Positions 21,480 through 34,429 of a stretch of DNA of 64,000 nucleotides are shown piece by piece. Below the pieces are notes generated by a model. The model was given only the letters and a program-made list of their open reading frames with translations. It was not told the origin of the DNA and made no database searches. The position numbers were made by a program, and so were the translations under genes. Source of the stretch: Delphinus delphis (Eukaryota; Chordata; Mammalia; Artiodactyla; Delphinidae); NCBI RefSeq assembly GCF_949987515.2, contig NC_082688.1, positions 107,921,893-107,985,892 of the forward strand. Reading direction: 5' to 3'. The stretch's first letter is position 1. Each line of letters opens with the position of its first letter.

Positions 21480-22450
21480 AGGATCAAGAATCAGAATGGC
21501 TTTGGACCTTTCAACAGCAATACTAGAAAATAGAAGCTACTGAAGAAAAGTCTTTAAAATTCAGAAGAAAAAACAATTTCCAGCCTAAAATGTGGTACCA
21601 AATCTAGGTGTTAATTAAGTGTGAGGGCATAAAAAAGAACATTTGTAAACAAGCAAGTTCTGAAAAGCTTCACATCGTTATGCATCATTTCTCAAAAAAT
21701 TACTGAAGGACATGTTCCACTAAAATGAAGAAATGGGCCAAGAAAGAAGAAGGAATGGGGACCATGAAAAGAGGTCCCACAAAGGAGAAGGATGAGCATC
21801 TCCAGTAGGAGGATTATGGGAAAGCATAAGATGACTGCTGTGCTCCAGGACAACAAATCTAGAATGGAGTAAGCCTGATGGAAGAGAAAGTTAATAGAGT
21901 ATCTGATGAGTCTGATACAGAAACACAGTTTAGACGTTTCAGAACTTGTGCATAAGTTAATGATACCTATGGAGGAAACTATGTGAAATATATAAAACAA
22001 TTATCGACCTCAGGAACATGTTCTGCAGGAAAGAGTGATCATAGTATATTATATGGTTAGTTGGAGGTAACATTTACCTTGTCATAATAAAGTAAAAAGT
22101 GAATAGTGATCTAACAACAGTGACCATGTAGCTGTATTTGGGTAATGGGAGGACAGAAAAGAGGTGTAAGGTAGCAGGGGTGGGAATAAGGTGTGAAAGA
22201 AAGCGAAATCCTTACCTTCTGCTGTGGCCGTCAGAACATATGTCTAAAATGAAAACATCTAAAGGAGTAAAATAAACTTATTGTTCAGAGAAATTGAGGT
22301 AAACATCCAAAGAGTTGTTTAAATGAGTTGAAGTGATCATCTCCAGGGAGGGATTAAATGGGGGTATAGGGGAAGGGGCTGCTGTCTTTTTTTGTAGCAA
22401 ACCTTGTAAAATTAAGTGACTCAATTATGTTCATGTAAAAACAAACAAAA
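21480..22450 (+). mobile_element. Ancient L1/HAL1-like ORF1 and 3' region, sense
   Basis: The text 'caatactagaaaatagaag', 'actgaaggacatgttcca' and 'ccaagaaagaagaagg' follows the order seen at the end of ORF1 in old L1M or HAL1 elements. It is highly mutated with no open frame. It ends about 270 bp before GLRA3 exon 3. Confidence 0.5.
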
Positions 22451-22718
22451 TAAATTAGGCTTAGATATCAGCTTTTGTGTGTGATTTTATCTGACTAGCT
22501 TAGGCAGAGATTAACTGAGTTATTTTAACCCCTACCACACAATATTTCAGTGTTTTTTACTTGTATAGCTATCAAGTCTAATGACAAAGCTTTATAGCCA
22601 GATAATGAAATGCTTTGAATTCTTTTTTTTTTTAAACTACAAATTAGAGGCATGGAGCTACTTGAAAATATTTTAGATCAGTATCTAAACAGCTTTTCTG
22701 TTTTAATCTCTTTTTCAG

Positions 22719-22786
22719 GCTCTCCAGTTAATGTCACGTGCAACATATTCATAAACAGCTTTGGTTCGATCGCTGAGACAACCATG
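22719..22786 (+). CDS. GLRA3: GLRA3 exon 3 (68-bp extracellular-domain exon)
   Basis: This is the next GLRA3 coding exon, preceded by 'ctctttttcag' and followed by the consensus donor ATG|gtaagt. It is 68 bp, the size I recall for exon 3 of glycine receptor alpha genes. Its first two bases complete the glycine codon begun in exon 2, then 22 codons read [20 protein letters not shown] and TM. NVT is the expected N-glycosylation sequon, and SIAETTM contains the alanine equivalent to GLRA1 A52, the mouse spasmodic site. The first residue after the junction glycine is Ser (TCT), where I recall Pro in other vertebrate alpha subunits (GPPVNV). The exon keeps the reading frame opened by exon 2. It lies between the two long L1s of the window. 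Exon 4, expected to begin DYRVNIFLRQ, was not found downstream. Confidence 0.95.
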
Positions 22787-23801
22787 GTAAGTAGGCATGT
22801 TGACTTCATAATGAATTTCACACTGGGGTAGTTTGTAATCATGTTCATGGCAATTTTTCTGCTGGTAATATGTAATTGAAAGCCAAAATTCATATAGTGA
22901 GATTTTAAAAGATAAACTTAATAGTATAATTAAATTACAATCAACTGCAGTCAATGTTTCATTTGGAGATGGTTAGTGAAAACAAGATTGATTTTTCCCA
23001 TTTCAGTAACTAAATATTAGATCTCAAATTAAAACTAAAACTTTACCTTATGAATTATTTATTTATTGTCAATGTTCTTTAATAAGCAGACATAAGCATA
23101 GGAGTAAATAATGTCACATTTAATTATTTTGTATACTTATAAATGTGTTTATAATGTTATTTTAAGTATTCTGATTACCTTTCCAAATGAATATAATATT
23201 TGATCAAATATCATAACTATTTTGCAAATTGTGGTATATGCTTTAATTTAACTGAACTCACTGAACTGAGACTTCATCACTGTGTAATTGAGAACATTTT
23301 ACATAATCAAGTTATTAAAGCTAAAATATTATCATTTCCAAACCAAATGTATTCTGTTTCGAATTTTATAACTTTCTCTAAAGATCATGTTGTATCTTTT
23401 CTTTGCCTTATAGTTTTCATTGTACATTTTAGCTAAAATAAAATAGACACATGAACCACTGAATATTTGTAAGATTGTTTAGCCAGAACTTTTAATTAAT
23501 TAATTAAATTTTATTTTTTATTATTTTTAGGAACTTTTTTTAAAAATTGAAACTATGTATTGTGGTTCTTAAATTACCTAGAATTATACTCCATTCCTAA
23601 ATTTAGCAAGTATAATGTGCATTAATTTTCAAAGTTGATTTTAGCTAAAATAGGATATGAAAAGCTTAAAGATTTATTAGCTTCTAAAGCCATTATTAAG
23701 TAAGAGAATTATTCTTATTTTACATATATCAGAATGACTTGATAATGAATTTTCTAAGGAAAAATCTAATATGTAAATTATTATGTGGGAGGCTGTGTAG
23801 A

Positions 23802-23841
<40 letters not shown>

Positions 23842-26580
23842 GAGGATCTTTCTCAACTGGAAGAGACTTTATTCAGGCACCACTTTTTAAAAATGCTGTT
23901 TTCCTCATGTATGCAATATTTAGTCATTTAGCAGCATCTCTGTGGTTCTATTCAAACTCAATATACTATAATTACAATAAAAGCCTCAGTGGAGAAGTAC
24001 TGAACTCATTTTGGGGGCATTATATAGAATTATCTTCACTGCAGTATACAAATAAACACTAATGTGTGTACCTGTGTGTAAACACAGAGGAAATGACATG
24101 ATTTGCTAGTATAAGCACAGTGTGGTTCTGGTGCAGTTTTGACCCTGAAGTCACTATAATCCTGTTTCAGAAGCTGACATATTCTGGATTCTGGTTGAAT
24201 ATTTGGTCCTGATTCTTTTTTTTTTAGGATACTCATATGACTTTTATTTATTTATTCTGGTCCTGATTTATTCCCTGTATTTATACAGACCCAATTCAAA
24301 TCATATTTATAGACAAAGGAATCTCTACTGGATTTTTTTCTACCTAGACCTCCCAAATTATATTTCTAGCCCTGACAACTTCCTCATTTTAATTGCTACT
24401 ATACAACACTGTATCATCCTGAAAGCCTGGACATATGCTTATACTTTCTCTTTTGCAAGATCATTTCCGTGAAACAGTTTCAACAGCAATAGTTGGAAAG
24501 GTTTCTAGCCTGACTTGTCTTTGTGGGGTGGAGGAAGGGATTTGGAAAAAAGAGAAGACATGGTTGGATTTCCTCATTAAAACCTCAAAGATTGTCATGT
24601 TCCTGAAGGTTGCTGCTTTTTATGACATAGTTCATCAGTCTAGCACCAAGTGTTTATAACACACACTCCATAGGATGACGACTACATCTGCTAAATTTCT
24701 TACCTTTATTATAATTTTAGACAGACTTCCTTTGCAGAATAATATTATGCCAGAAGCTTGCAGAATATTGCAAATACACCCTCCCAGGGACCCTCACTCA
24801 GTTTTATTTCCCTTCTACAGCATAGAAATCCTTTCCATTCCTTCATCTTCCATCATAATGTATCCTTTTGAAATCATTTTTAGCATCTATCACTTGCTTC
24901 TTCAGAGTCACAAGCAGCATCAATGAACATTAATCAAACACCCCAGAGGTAAAGTATTATAAAATTAACTAAGTCCACCTTGATATCTTTCTTTTTAACC
25001 TTCCAGACTCATAAACATGTGACATTATTTCTGTTCACATAATCAGATTCAATATTTGTAAAAAATTTTACTGGTATCAGATAGGATAGCTGCAATATGG
25101 TGTCCATCTACATAGGCATAGAGAAAATTCAATTTTTTTTTTATCTTAAGAATCAAAATATTTTGCTACCACTTGATTACTCTGATGTATTTTATTCATA
25201 GTTTCCACCATCACAGCTCTGCAACTAAACTTTACCCCATTGTTTTACTTGCCATAGTATTAAGTTAATTTATTTTTACAAAATCTTGCATTTATTTTTT
25301 TAACATTCACATGTTTTATACGAATATACTTAATTTTGTTCTTACAATACAAATAACTGAATTCAACTGAAACAATGTATTAAATTGAGAGGATGGAATT
25401 TAAATTACTTGTAATCATTAATGGATATCTTTGCATCTGAGAATTTATATCTAATATAAAAGTGAATAATTCTCCCAATCTTTATATCTTTGCTTAACAG
25501 AGATCTTAACCATGCTTAGTGTCTTCGTTGACCAACTATATTATGCTCCCTCTACTGGTCTAGTTTCTAACCTATTGTATCTCTCCCCATTTTAAAATAA
25601 GCTTTAGTCCCATTTGAGGTAATTATTTGATTCTTGAGAAAATATCTCTAGTAGATATTCTACTTTAGCCATTTTTTGAAAATTAAGTTAATTTGAATCT
25701 TTAACATATTTTGCATCTTCTTCTTGCACCAACTTTGTTTTTCTTAATATTTATGTGCATTTTTTCCCCAATAGCTTAAGCACAAATTTCTTTTTAACTG
25801 TTAAACTCATCCTTTCCCAGTGTTTGTCTAATTAACTTAATGTAGTGCCAACCATTCTCACTTGAGTACAATTTTATTATTCTTGACATATAGTCATCAA
25901 AAATTTTCTATGTAGTGGAAATTCTAAACTTCCCTAATTTCCCTCACATTTGAATCATACGTCATTATATATAATGGGGTTCTCTAAGGATTTGTTTAGC
26001 CTCCATTACCCCAAGTTCACATTCTTCTTCAGCAGATGATGATTCAACAACTGTTGGAAACCACAGTTCTTAAAAAGATTAAATTAAAAATAAAAACTGG
26101 TTTACCATCATCAGTCACTCTTCCATTTTGCAACATGGCCTTGGTGAGAGAGGTGCGTCTATCCTGTCTTTTAAAATGGTGGTGACAAAAGGAACATAAT
26201 TTTTTTTATTGTTACAATGAGGTGAAGCTTAATATCTCCACATTAAGTGACTCTCAGTAATCGTACTCCTGCAAACCTGTGGTGAGTTGTGGATAAGGAT
26301 TATATTCTGGGGTGACAGCATTTGTAAGTTGGACTTTTTTAAAAAAAATTCATATGTAACTATATAACAGTTAGGGTGTGTATATAGAGCTGTATTTCAA
26401 AGTGGATATATTGTCATAACGTCCTATCTTCAGCAAACAGATGGCTCTCCATCTTGTCACACATATGCTGGAGAGAGAATTGCTCTGCTGTGTGCCTTAA
26501 GTCAATATTTACTCAATGAACCATGACTTTTCACCAGAGCCCATAGAATAAATTATTTTTACAAAATAAAAACAATAAAG
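22787..26580. other. Intron 3 proximal sequence, largely unique
   Basis: AT-rich and mostly free of recognisable repeats apart from a (GT)n tract at 23804-23839. The 120 bp after the exon 3 donor and the stretch at about 26080-26340 look non-repetitive. No further exon was recognised. Confidence 0.55.
23804..23839. repeat. (TG)n microsatellite
   Basis: About 18 uninterrupted TG units in intron 3. Confidence 0.95.
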
Positions 26581-26595
26581 GTAGGGAGAGACTTT

Positions 26596-26604
26596 CAAGA
26601 TGGC
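26596..26604 (+). promoter_or_regulatory. YY1-type motif at the L1-B 5' end
   Basis: CAAGATGGC lies about 12 bases inside the left edge of L1-B, the same arrangement as in L1-A. It supports the call that the element is full-length at its 5' end. Confidence 0.7.
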
Positions 26605-28194
26605 AGAGGAGTAAGACATGGAGATCACCTTCCTCCCCACAAATACATCAGAAATACATCTACATGTGGAATAACTCCTACAGAACACCTACTGAACGCT
26701 GGCAGAAGACCTCAGACCTCCCAAAAGGCAAGAAACTCCCCACGTACCTGGGTAGGGCAAAAGAAAAAAGAAAAAACAGAGACAAAAGAATAGAAACAGG
26801 ACCTGCATCTCTGGGAGAGAGCTGTGAAGGAGGCAAAGTTTCCACACACTAGGAAGCCCCTTCACTGGTGGAGACGGGGTAATGGGAGGGAAGCTTCGGA
26901 GCCACGGAGGAGAGCCCAGCAACAGGGGTGCAGAGGGCAAAGTGGAGAGATTCCCGCACGGAGGATCAGTGCCAACTAGCACTCACTAGCCCGAGAGGCT
27001 TGTCTGCTCACCCACAAGGGTGGGTGGGGGCTGGGAGCTGAAGCTTGGGCTTCGGAGGTCAGATCCCAGGGAGAGGACTGGGGTTGGCTGTGTGAACACA
27101 GCCTTAAGGGGGCTAGTGCACCACAGCTAGCCGGGAGGGAGTCCGGGAAAAAGTCTGGACCTGCCTAAGAGGCAAGAGACCATTCATTGTTTCAGGGTGA
27201 GCGAGGACAGGGGATTCAGAGCACCGCCTAAATGAGCTCCAGAGACGGGTGCGAGCCACGGCTATCAGTGCGGACCCCAGAGACGGGCATGAAATGCTAA
27301 GGCTGCTGCTGCAGCCACCAAGAAGCCTGTGTGCGAGCACAGGTCACTCTCCACACCTCCCCTCCCGGAGCCTGTGCAGCCCGCTACTGCCAGGGTCCCG
27401 TGATCCAGGGACAACTTCCCTGGGAGAGCACACGGTACACCTCAGGCTGGTGCAACGTCACGCCGGCCTCTGCTACTGCAGACTCGCCCTGCATTCCATG
27501 CCCCTCCCTCCCCCTGACCTGAGTGAGCCAGAGCCCCCAAATCAGCTGCTACTTTAACCCCATCCTGTGTGGCGGTGGGGGAACAGATGCCCTCAGGTGA
27601 CCTACATGCAGAGGCAGGGCCAAATCCAAAGCTGAACCCCAGGAGCTGTGCGAACAAGGAAGAGAAAGAGAAATCTCTTCCAGCAGCCTCAGGAGCAGTG
27701 GATTAAATCCCCACAATCAACTGATGTACCCTGCATCTCTGGAATACATGAATAGACAACGAATCATTCCAGTGTTGAGGCAGTGAACTTTGGGAGCAAC
27801 TGTAGACTTGGGGTTTGCTTTCTGCATCTAATTTATTTTTGGTTTTATGTTTATCTCAGTTTTGTATTTAGAGTTTATTATCATGGGAGATTTGTTTATT
27901 GATTTGGTTGCTCTCTTCCTTTTTTTTAAAAATAAAAAAAATATATTTCCTTTTTCTCTTTTTCTGACTGTGTATTTGTATGCTTCTTTGTGTGATTTTG
28001 TTTGTATAGCTTTGCTTATACCATTTGTCCTAGGGTTTTTTTTGGATTTTTTTTTTTTTTGGTATAGTTTTTAGCACTGGTTATCATTGGTGGATTTGTT
28101 TTTTGGTTTGGTTGCTTTCTTCTTTCTTTTCTTCTGTCTTTTTTATTACTTTTTAGTTTTTTAATCTTTTAAATTTTTTATTTTAATAGCTTTC

Positions 28195-28245
28195 TTTTCC
28201 CTTTTCCTTCTTTCTTCCTTTCTTTCTTTCTTTCTCCCTTTTTTT
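28195..28245. repeat. Pyrimidine-rich (CTTT)n stretch in the L1-B 5' UTR
   Basis: CTTT and TTCC units within the T-rich part of the 5' UTR. Low complexity. Confidence 0.75.
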
Positions 28246-28688
28246 CTGAGCCATGTGGCAGACAGTGTTTTGGTGCTCTGGCCAGGTGTCAGGCCTGTGC
28301 CTCTGAGGTGGGAGAGCCAAATTCAGGACATTGGTCCACCAGAGACCTCCCAGCTCCACGTAATATCAAATGGCGAAAGCTCTTCCATAGACCTCCATCT
28401 CAACGCCAAGATCTAGCTCCACTCAATGACGAGCAAACTACAATGCTGAACACCCTATGCCAAACAACTAGCAAGACAGGACCACAACCCCACCTGTTAG
28501 CACAGAGGCTGCCTAAAATCATAATAAGGTCACAGACACCCCAAAACACATCACCAGACGTGGTCCTGCTCACCAGAAAGACAAGATCCAGCTTCATCCA
28601 CCAGAACACAGGCACCAGTCCCCTCCACCTGGAAGCCTACACAGCCCACTGAACCAACCTTAGCTACTGGGGGCAGACACCAAAAACA

Positions 28689-29636
28689 ATGGGAACTACG
28701 AACCTGCAGCCTGTGAAAGGAGATCCCAAACACAGTAAGTTAAGCAAAATGAGAAGACAGAGAAACACACAGCAGGTGAAGGAGCAAGGTAAAAACCCAC
28801 CAGACCAAACAAATGAAGAGGAAATAGGCAGTCTACCTGAAAAAGAATTCAGAGTAATGATAGCAAAGATGATCCAAAATCTTGGAAATAGAATGGAGAA
28901 AATACAAGAAACGATTAACAAGGACCTAGAAGAACTAAAGAGCAAACAATGATGAACAACACAATAAATGAAATTTAAAAATTCTCTAGAAGGAATCAGT
29001 AGCAGAATAACTGAGGCAGAAGAATGGATAAGTGACCTGGAAGATAAAATAGTGGAAATAACTACTGCAGATCAGAATAAAGAAAAAAGAATGAAAAGAA
29101 TTGAGGACAGTCTTAGAGACCTCTGGGACAATATTAAACGTACCAACATTGGAATTATAGGGGTCCCAGGAGCAGAAGAGAAAAAGAAAGGGACTGAGAA
29201 AATATTTGAAGAGATTGTAGTTGTAAACTTCCCTAATATGGGAAAGGAAATAGTCAACAAAGTCCAGGAAGCACAGAGAGTCCCATACAGGATAAATCCA
29301 AGAAGAAACATCCCAAGACACATATTAATCAAACTATCAAAAATTAAAATCAAAGAAAAAATATTAAAAGCAGCAAGGGAAAAGCAACAAATAATATACA
29401 AGGGAATCCCCATGAGCTTAACTGATCTTTCAGCAGAAACTCTGCAAGCCAGAAGGGAGTGGCAGGACACATTTAAAGTGATAAAAGGAAAAAGCCTACA
29501 ACCAAGATTATTCTGCCCAGCAAGGATCTCATTCATATTCAACGGAGAAATTAAAACCTTTACAGACAAGCAAAAGTTAAGAGAATTCAGCACCACCAAC
29601 CCAGCTTTACAACAAATGCTAAAGGAACTTCTCTAG
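28689..29636 (+). pseudogene. L1-B ORF1 (RNA-binding chaperone), frameshifted
   Basis: ORF1p homologue. The frame opens at 28689, with MRRQRNTQQVKEQGK as a likely internal start near 28749, and stops at 28952 after LKSKQ. Compared with L1-A, four bases are missing there. The frame resumes at 28968 and runs 222 codons to 29636. It keeps the coiled coil (ITEAEEWISDLEDKIVEI), the RNA-recognition domain (RIEDSLRDLWDNIKRTNIGI), and the C-terminal domain (FCPARISFIFNGEIKTFTD, ending LQQMLKELL). ORF2 starts 57 bp downstream, the usual bicistronic layout of an L1. Confidence 0.9.
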
Positions 29637-29692
29637 GCAGGAAACAAGAGAAGGAAAAGACCTACAATAACAAATCCAAAACCATTAAGAAA

Positions 29693-32600
29693 ATGGTAAT
29701 AAGAACCTACATATTGATAACTACCTTAAATATAAATGGATTAAATGCTCCCACCAAAAGATAGACTGGCTGAATGGATACAAAAACAAGACCCATATAT
29801 ATGCTGTCTACAAGAGACCCACTTCAGACTTAGGGATATATACAGACTCAAAGTGAGGGGATGGAAAAAGATATTCCATGCAAATGGAAATCAAAAGAAA
29901 GCTGGAGTAGCAATTCTCATATCAGACAAAATAGAGTTTAAAATAAAGACTATGACAAGAGACAAAGAAGGACACTACATAATGATCAAGGGATCGATCC
30001 AAGAAGAAGGTATAACAATTGTAAATATTTATGCACCCAACATAGGAGCACCTCAATACATAAGGCAAATGTGGACAGCCATAAAAGGGGAAATCAACAG
30101 TAACACAATCATAGTAGGGGACTTTAACACCCCACTTTCACCAATGGACAGATCATCCAAAATGAAAATAAATAAGGAAACATAAGCTTTAAATGATACA
30201 TGAAAAAGATGGAATTAATTGAGATTTATAGGACATTCCATCCAAAAACAACAGAAAACATTTTCTTCTCAAGTGCTCATGGAACACTCTCCAGGATACA
30301 TCATATCTTGGGACACAAATCAAGCCTTGATAAATTTAAGAAAATTGAATTCATATCATGTATCTTTTCCAACCACGATTAGATATCAATTACAGGAAAA
30401 AATCTGTAAAAAATACAAACACATGGAGGCTAAACAATACACTACTTAATAACCAAGAGATCAATGAAGAAATCAAAGAGGAAATAAAAAAATACCTAGA
30501 AACAAATGGCAATGAAAACACACGGCCCCAAACCTATGGGATGCAGCAAAAGCAGTTCTAAGAGGAAAGTTTATAGCAATACAATCCTACCTCAAGAAAC
30601 ATCTCAAATAAACAACCTAACCTTATACCTAAAGCAAAAGAAGAACAAGAAACCCCCCAAAGTTAGCAGAAGGAAAGAAATCATAAAGATCAGATCAGAA
30701 ATAAATGAAAAACAAATGAAGGAACAATAGCAAAGATCAATAAAACTAAAAGCTGATTCTTTGAGAAGATAAAGTTGATAAACCATTAGCCAGACTCATC
30801 AAAAAAAAATGGAGAAGACTCAAATCAATAGAATTAGAAATGAAAAAGAAGTAACAACTGACACTGCAGAAATACAAAGGATCATGAGAGATTGCTACAA
30901 GCAACTCTATGCCAATAAAATGGACAACCTGAAAGAAATGGACAATTTCTTAGAAAAGCACAACCTTCCCAGACTGAACCAGGAAGAAATAGAAAATATA
31001 GACAGACCAGTCACAAGCACTGAAATTGAAACTGTGATTTAAAATATTCCAACAAACAAAAGCCCAGGACCAGATGGCTTCACAGGCAAATTCTATCAAA
31101 CATTTAGAGAAGAAGAGCTAACACCTATCCTTCTCAAACTCTTCCAAAATACAGCAGAGAGAGGAACACTCCCAAACTCATTCTATGAGGCCACCATTAC
31201 CCTGTTACCAAAACCAGACAAAGATGTCACAAAATAAGAAAATTACAGCCCAATATCACTGATGAACATAGGTGCAAAAATCCTCAACAAAATACTAGCA
31301 AACAGAATCCAGCAGCACATTAAAAGGATCGTACACCATTATCAAGTGGGGTTTATCCCAGGAATGCAAGGATTCTTCAATATACACAAATTAATCATTG
31401 TGATACACCATATTAACAAATTGAAGGAGAAAAACCATATGATCATCTCAATAGATGCAGAAGCTTTTGACAAAATTCAACACCCATTTATGATAAAAGC
31501 CCTCCAGAAAGTAGGCATAGAGGGAACTTACCTCAACATAATAAAGGCCACATATGACAAACCCACAGCCAACCTCATTCTCAATGGTGAAAAACAAACC
31601 ATTTTCTGTAAGATCAGGAACAAGACAAGGTTGCCTATGCTCACCACTATTATTCAACATAGTTTTGGAAGTTTTAGCCATAGCAATCAGAGAAGAAAAA
31701 GAAATAAAAGGAATCCAAATCAGAAAAGAAGAAGGAAAACTGTCACTGTTTGCAGATGACATGATACTATACATAGAGAATCCTAAAGATGCTACCAGAA
31801 AACTACTAGAGCTCATCATTGAATTTGGTCGAATAGCAGGATACAAAATTAATGCACAGAAATCTCTTGCATTCCTACACACTAATGACAAAAAATCTGA
31901 AAGAGAAATTAAGGAAACACTCCCATTTACCATTGCAACAAAAAGAATAAAAAACCTAGGAATAAACCTACCTTAGGAGACAAAAGACCTGTATGCAGAA
32001 AACTATAAGACACTGATGAAAGAAATTAAAGATGATAAAAAGAGATGGAGAGATATACTATGTTCTTGGATTTGAAGAATCAACATTGTGAAAATGACTA
32101 TACTACTCAAAGTAATCTACAGATTTAATGCAATCCTTATTTAAGTAACAATGGCATTTTTCACAGAACTAGAACAAAAAATTTCACAATTTGTATGGAA
32201 ACACAAAAGACCCTGATTAGCCAAAGCAATCTTGAGAAAGAAAAACAGAGCTGGAGGAATTAGGCTCCCTGACTTCAGACTATACTACAAAGCTACAGTA
32301 ATCAAGACAGTATGGTACTGGCACAAAAACAGAAAGATCAATGGAACAGGATAGAAAGCCCAGAGATACACCCACGCACCTATGGTCACCTTATTTTTGG
32401 TAAAGGAGGCAAGAATATACAATGGAGAGAAGTCAGCCTGTTCAATAAGTGGTGCTGGGAAAAGTGGACAGGTACATGTAAAAGAATGAAATTAGAGCAC
32501 TCCCTAACACCATACACAAAAATAAACTCAAAATGGATTAAAGACCTAAATGTAAGGCCAGACACTATCAAACTCTTAGAGAAAAACATAGACAGAACAC

Positions 32601-33464
32601 TCTATGACATAAATCACAGCAAGATCCTTTTTGACCCACCTCCTAGAGAAATGGAAATAAAAACAAAAATAAACAAATGGGACCTAGTGAAACTTAAAAG
32701 CTTTTGCACAGTAAAGGAAAGCATAAACAAGATGAAAAGACAACTCTCAGAATGGGAGAAAATATTTGCAAATGAAGCAACTGACAAAGGATTAATCTCC
32801 AAAATTTACAAGCAGCTCTGTAGCTCAATATCAAAAAAACAAACAACCCAATCCAAAACTGGGCAGAAGACCTAAATAGACATTTCTCCAGAGAAGATAT
32901 ACACGTTGCCAACAAACACATGAAAGGATGCTCAACATCACTAATAATTAGAGAAATGCAAATCAAAACTACAATGAGGTAACACCTCACACCAGTCAGA
33001 ATGGCCATCATTAAAAAATCTACAAACAATAAATGCTAGAGAGGGTGTGGAGAAAAGGGAACCCTCTTGCAGTGTTGGTGGGAATGTAAATTGATACAGC
33101 CACTATGGAGAACAGTATGGAGATTCCTTAGAAAACTAAAATAGACCTACCATATGACCCAGAATTCCCACTACTGGGCATATACCCTGAGAAAACCATA
33201 ATTCTAATTGAGTCATGTACCACAATGTTCATTGCAGCTCTATTTACAATAGCCAGGACATGGAAGCAACCTAATTGTCCATGGACAGATGAATGAAGAA
33301 AGATGTGGCACATATATACAATCGAATATTACTCAGCCATAAAAAGAAACAAAATTGAGTTATTTGTAGTGAGGTGGATGGACTTAGAGTCTGTCATATA
33401 GAGTGAAGTAAATCAGAAAGAGAAAAACAAATACCGTATGCTAACACGTATATATGGAATCTAA
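29693..33464 (+). pseudogene. L1-B ORF2 (endonuclease and reverse transcriptase), broken
   Basis: The likely start is ATG at 29693. The frame hits a stop near 29763 because bases are missing between APTK and RLAEWIQ. The endonuclease domain is then open to 30185 in another frame, with QETHFRL and VGDFNTPLSP. The reverse transcriptase spans about 31040-32000. The palm FADD is encoded at 31749-31760, and a frame change falls near 31560-31760. The C-terminal region is open at 32312-32875. Further stops lie before the final stop at 33462-33464. Total length is about 1,255 codons, the normal size for ORF2, but the protein cannot be made intact. Confidence 0.9.
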
Positions 33465-34098
33465 AAAAAACAACAACAAAAAAAAGTTCTGTAAAACCTA
33501 GGGGGAGGACAGGAATAAAGATGCAGACGTAGAGAATGGACTTGAGGACACGGGGAGGAGGAAGGGTAAGCTGTGACGAAGTGAGAGAGTGGCATTGACA
33601 TACATACACTACCAAATGTAAAATATCTAGCTAGTGGGAAGCAGCCACATAGCACAGGGTGGTCAGCTTGGTGCTTTGTGACCACCTAGAGCGGTGGGTT
33701 AGGGAGGTTGGGAGGAAGATGCAAGAGGGAGGAAATATGGTGTTATATGTATATGTGTAGCTGATTCACTTTGTTATACAGCAGAAACTAACACACCATT
33801 GTAAAGCAATTTTACTCCAGTAAAGATGTTAAAAAAAACCCGCTGAGGTGTTTTGGTATAATGCTTTTTCAGATGCCTGTATACAGAAATGTATGGTGAG
33901 GCTGGATGAGAGTGTCTGAACGTGTGCTGTGTTCTCACAGAATGGTCAAACTGTACAGTTCTTGCATTTTCCACAGAAATTAAAGGTTCACATTTAGTTG
34001 CAACAGTAATCATGCACATGTAAATGTTTCTTTGAATCACTGGGTCGTTAGATTCTCCAGAGAAATCTAAGCTAATGTGGCATAAAAAATTGATAGCG

Positions 34099-34140
34099 TT
34101 CCTTCACATATTCTTTTTTTTTTTTCCTTCACATATTCTT
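34099..34140. repeat. 17-bp local direct duplication
   Basis: ttccttcacatattctt occurs at 34099-34115 and at 34124-34140, separated by a T run. Confidence 0.9.
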
Positions 34141-34184
34141 AACAGAGTCTTTAAACTCCTACACATTCTTTTTTTGTAAGTGTA

Positions 34185-34222
34185 TTTTTTAATCAAATAA
34201 AGCTTTTTTTAATCAAATAAAG
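34185..34222. repeat. 18-bp local direct duplication
   Basis: ttttttaatcaaataaag occurs at 34185-34202 and again at 34205-34222. This is a 20-base period consistent with replication slippage. Confidence 0.9.
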
Positions 34223-34429
34223 TTATGCACTTTTTGCATAGGTAATAAGTAACACTCATGCACCCGTCGCCATGTTAAGAAATTAAACATTACAAATAAA
34301 TTGAAGTTGACCATGAACTCTTGCCCAAAGCACATTTCTCTACCTTGCAAAGGAAGCTTTGTTCCTGAATTTGATAGACATAAAATTTCATTCTGCATGA
34401 ATGAAATATAAACAGAGTTGCCACACTGT

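Larger units (their letters stand above)
4752..22718 (+). other. GLRA3: GLRA3 intron 2 (17,967 bp)
   Basis: This intron is complete, with donor gtaatt at 4752 and acceptor 'tttttcag' ending at 22718. Well over half is retroelement: L1 3' ends at 4789-5247 and 9063-9569, the nearly full-length antisense L1-A at 9657-16500, several SINEs and older LINE pieces. The donor is GT-AG consistent. No additional exon with good splice sites and a protein match was recognised inside it. Confidence 0.9.
26585..33834 (+). mobile_element. L1-B: nearly full-length L1, sense to GLRA3
   Basis: An L1 of about 7.2 kb. It has a 5' end with CAAGATGGC, a 5' UTR of about 2.1 kb including a T-rich middle (27790-28250), ORF1 (28689-29636), ORF2 (29693-33464), and a 3' UTR ending 'ccagtaaagatgtt' plus a short A run. 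ORF1 has a 4-base deletion and ORF2 several stops and shifts. The 5' UTR is unlike that of L1-A, so a different subfamily is likely. No target-site duplication was found. Confidence 0.93.
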
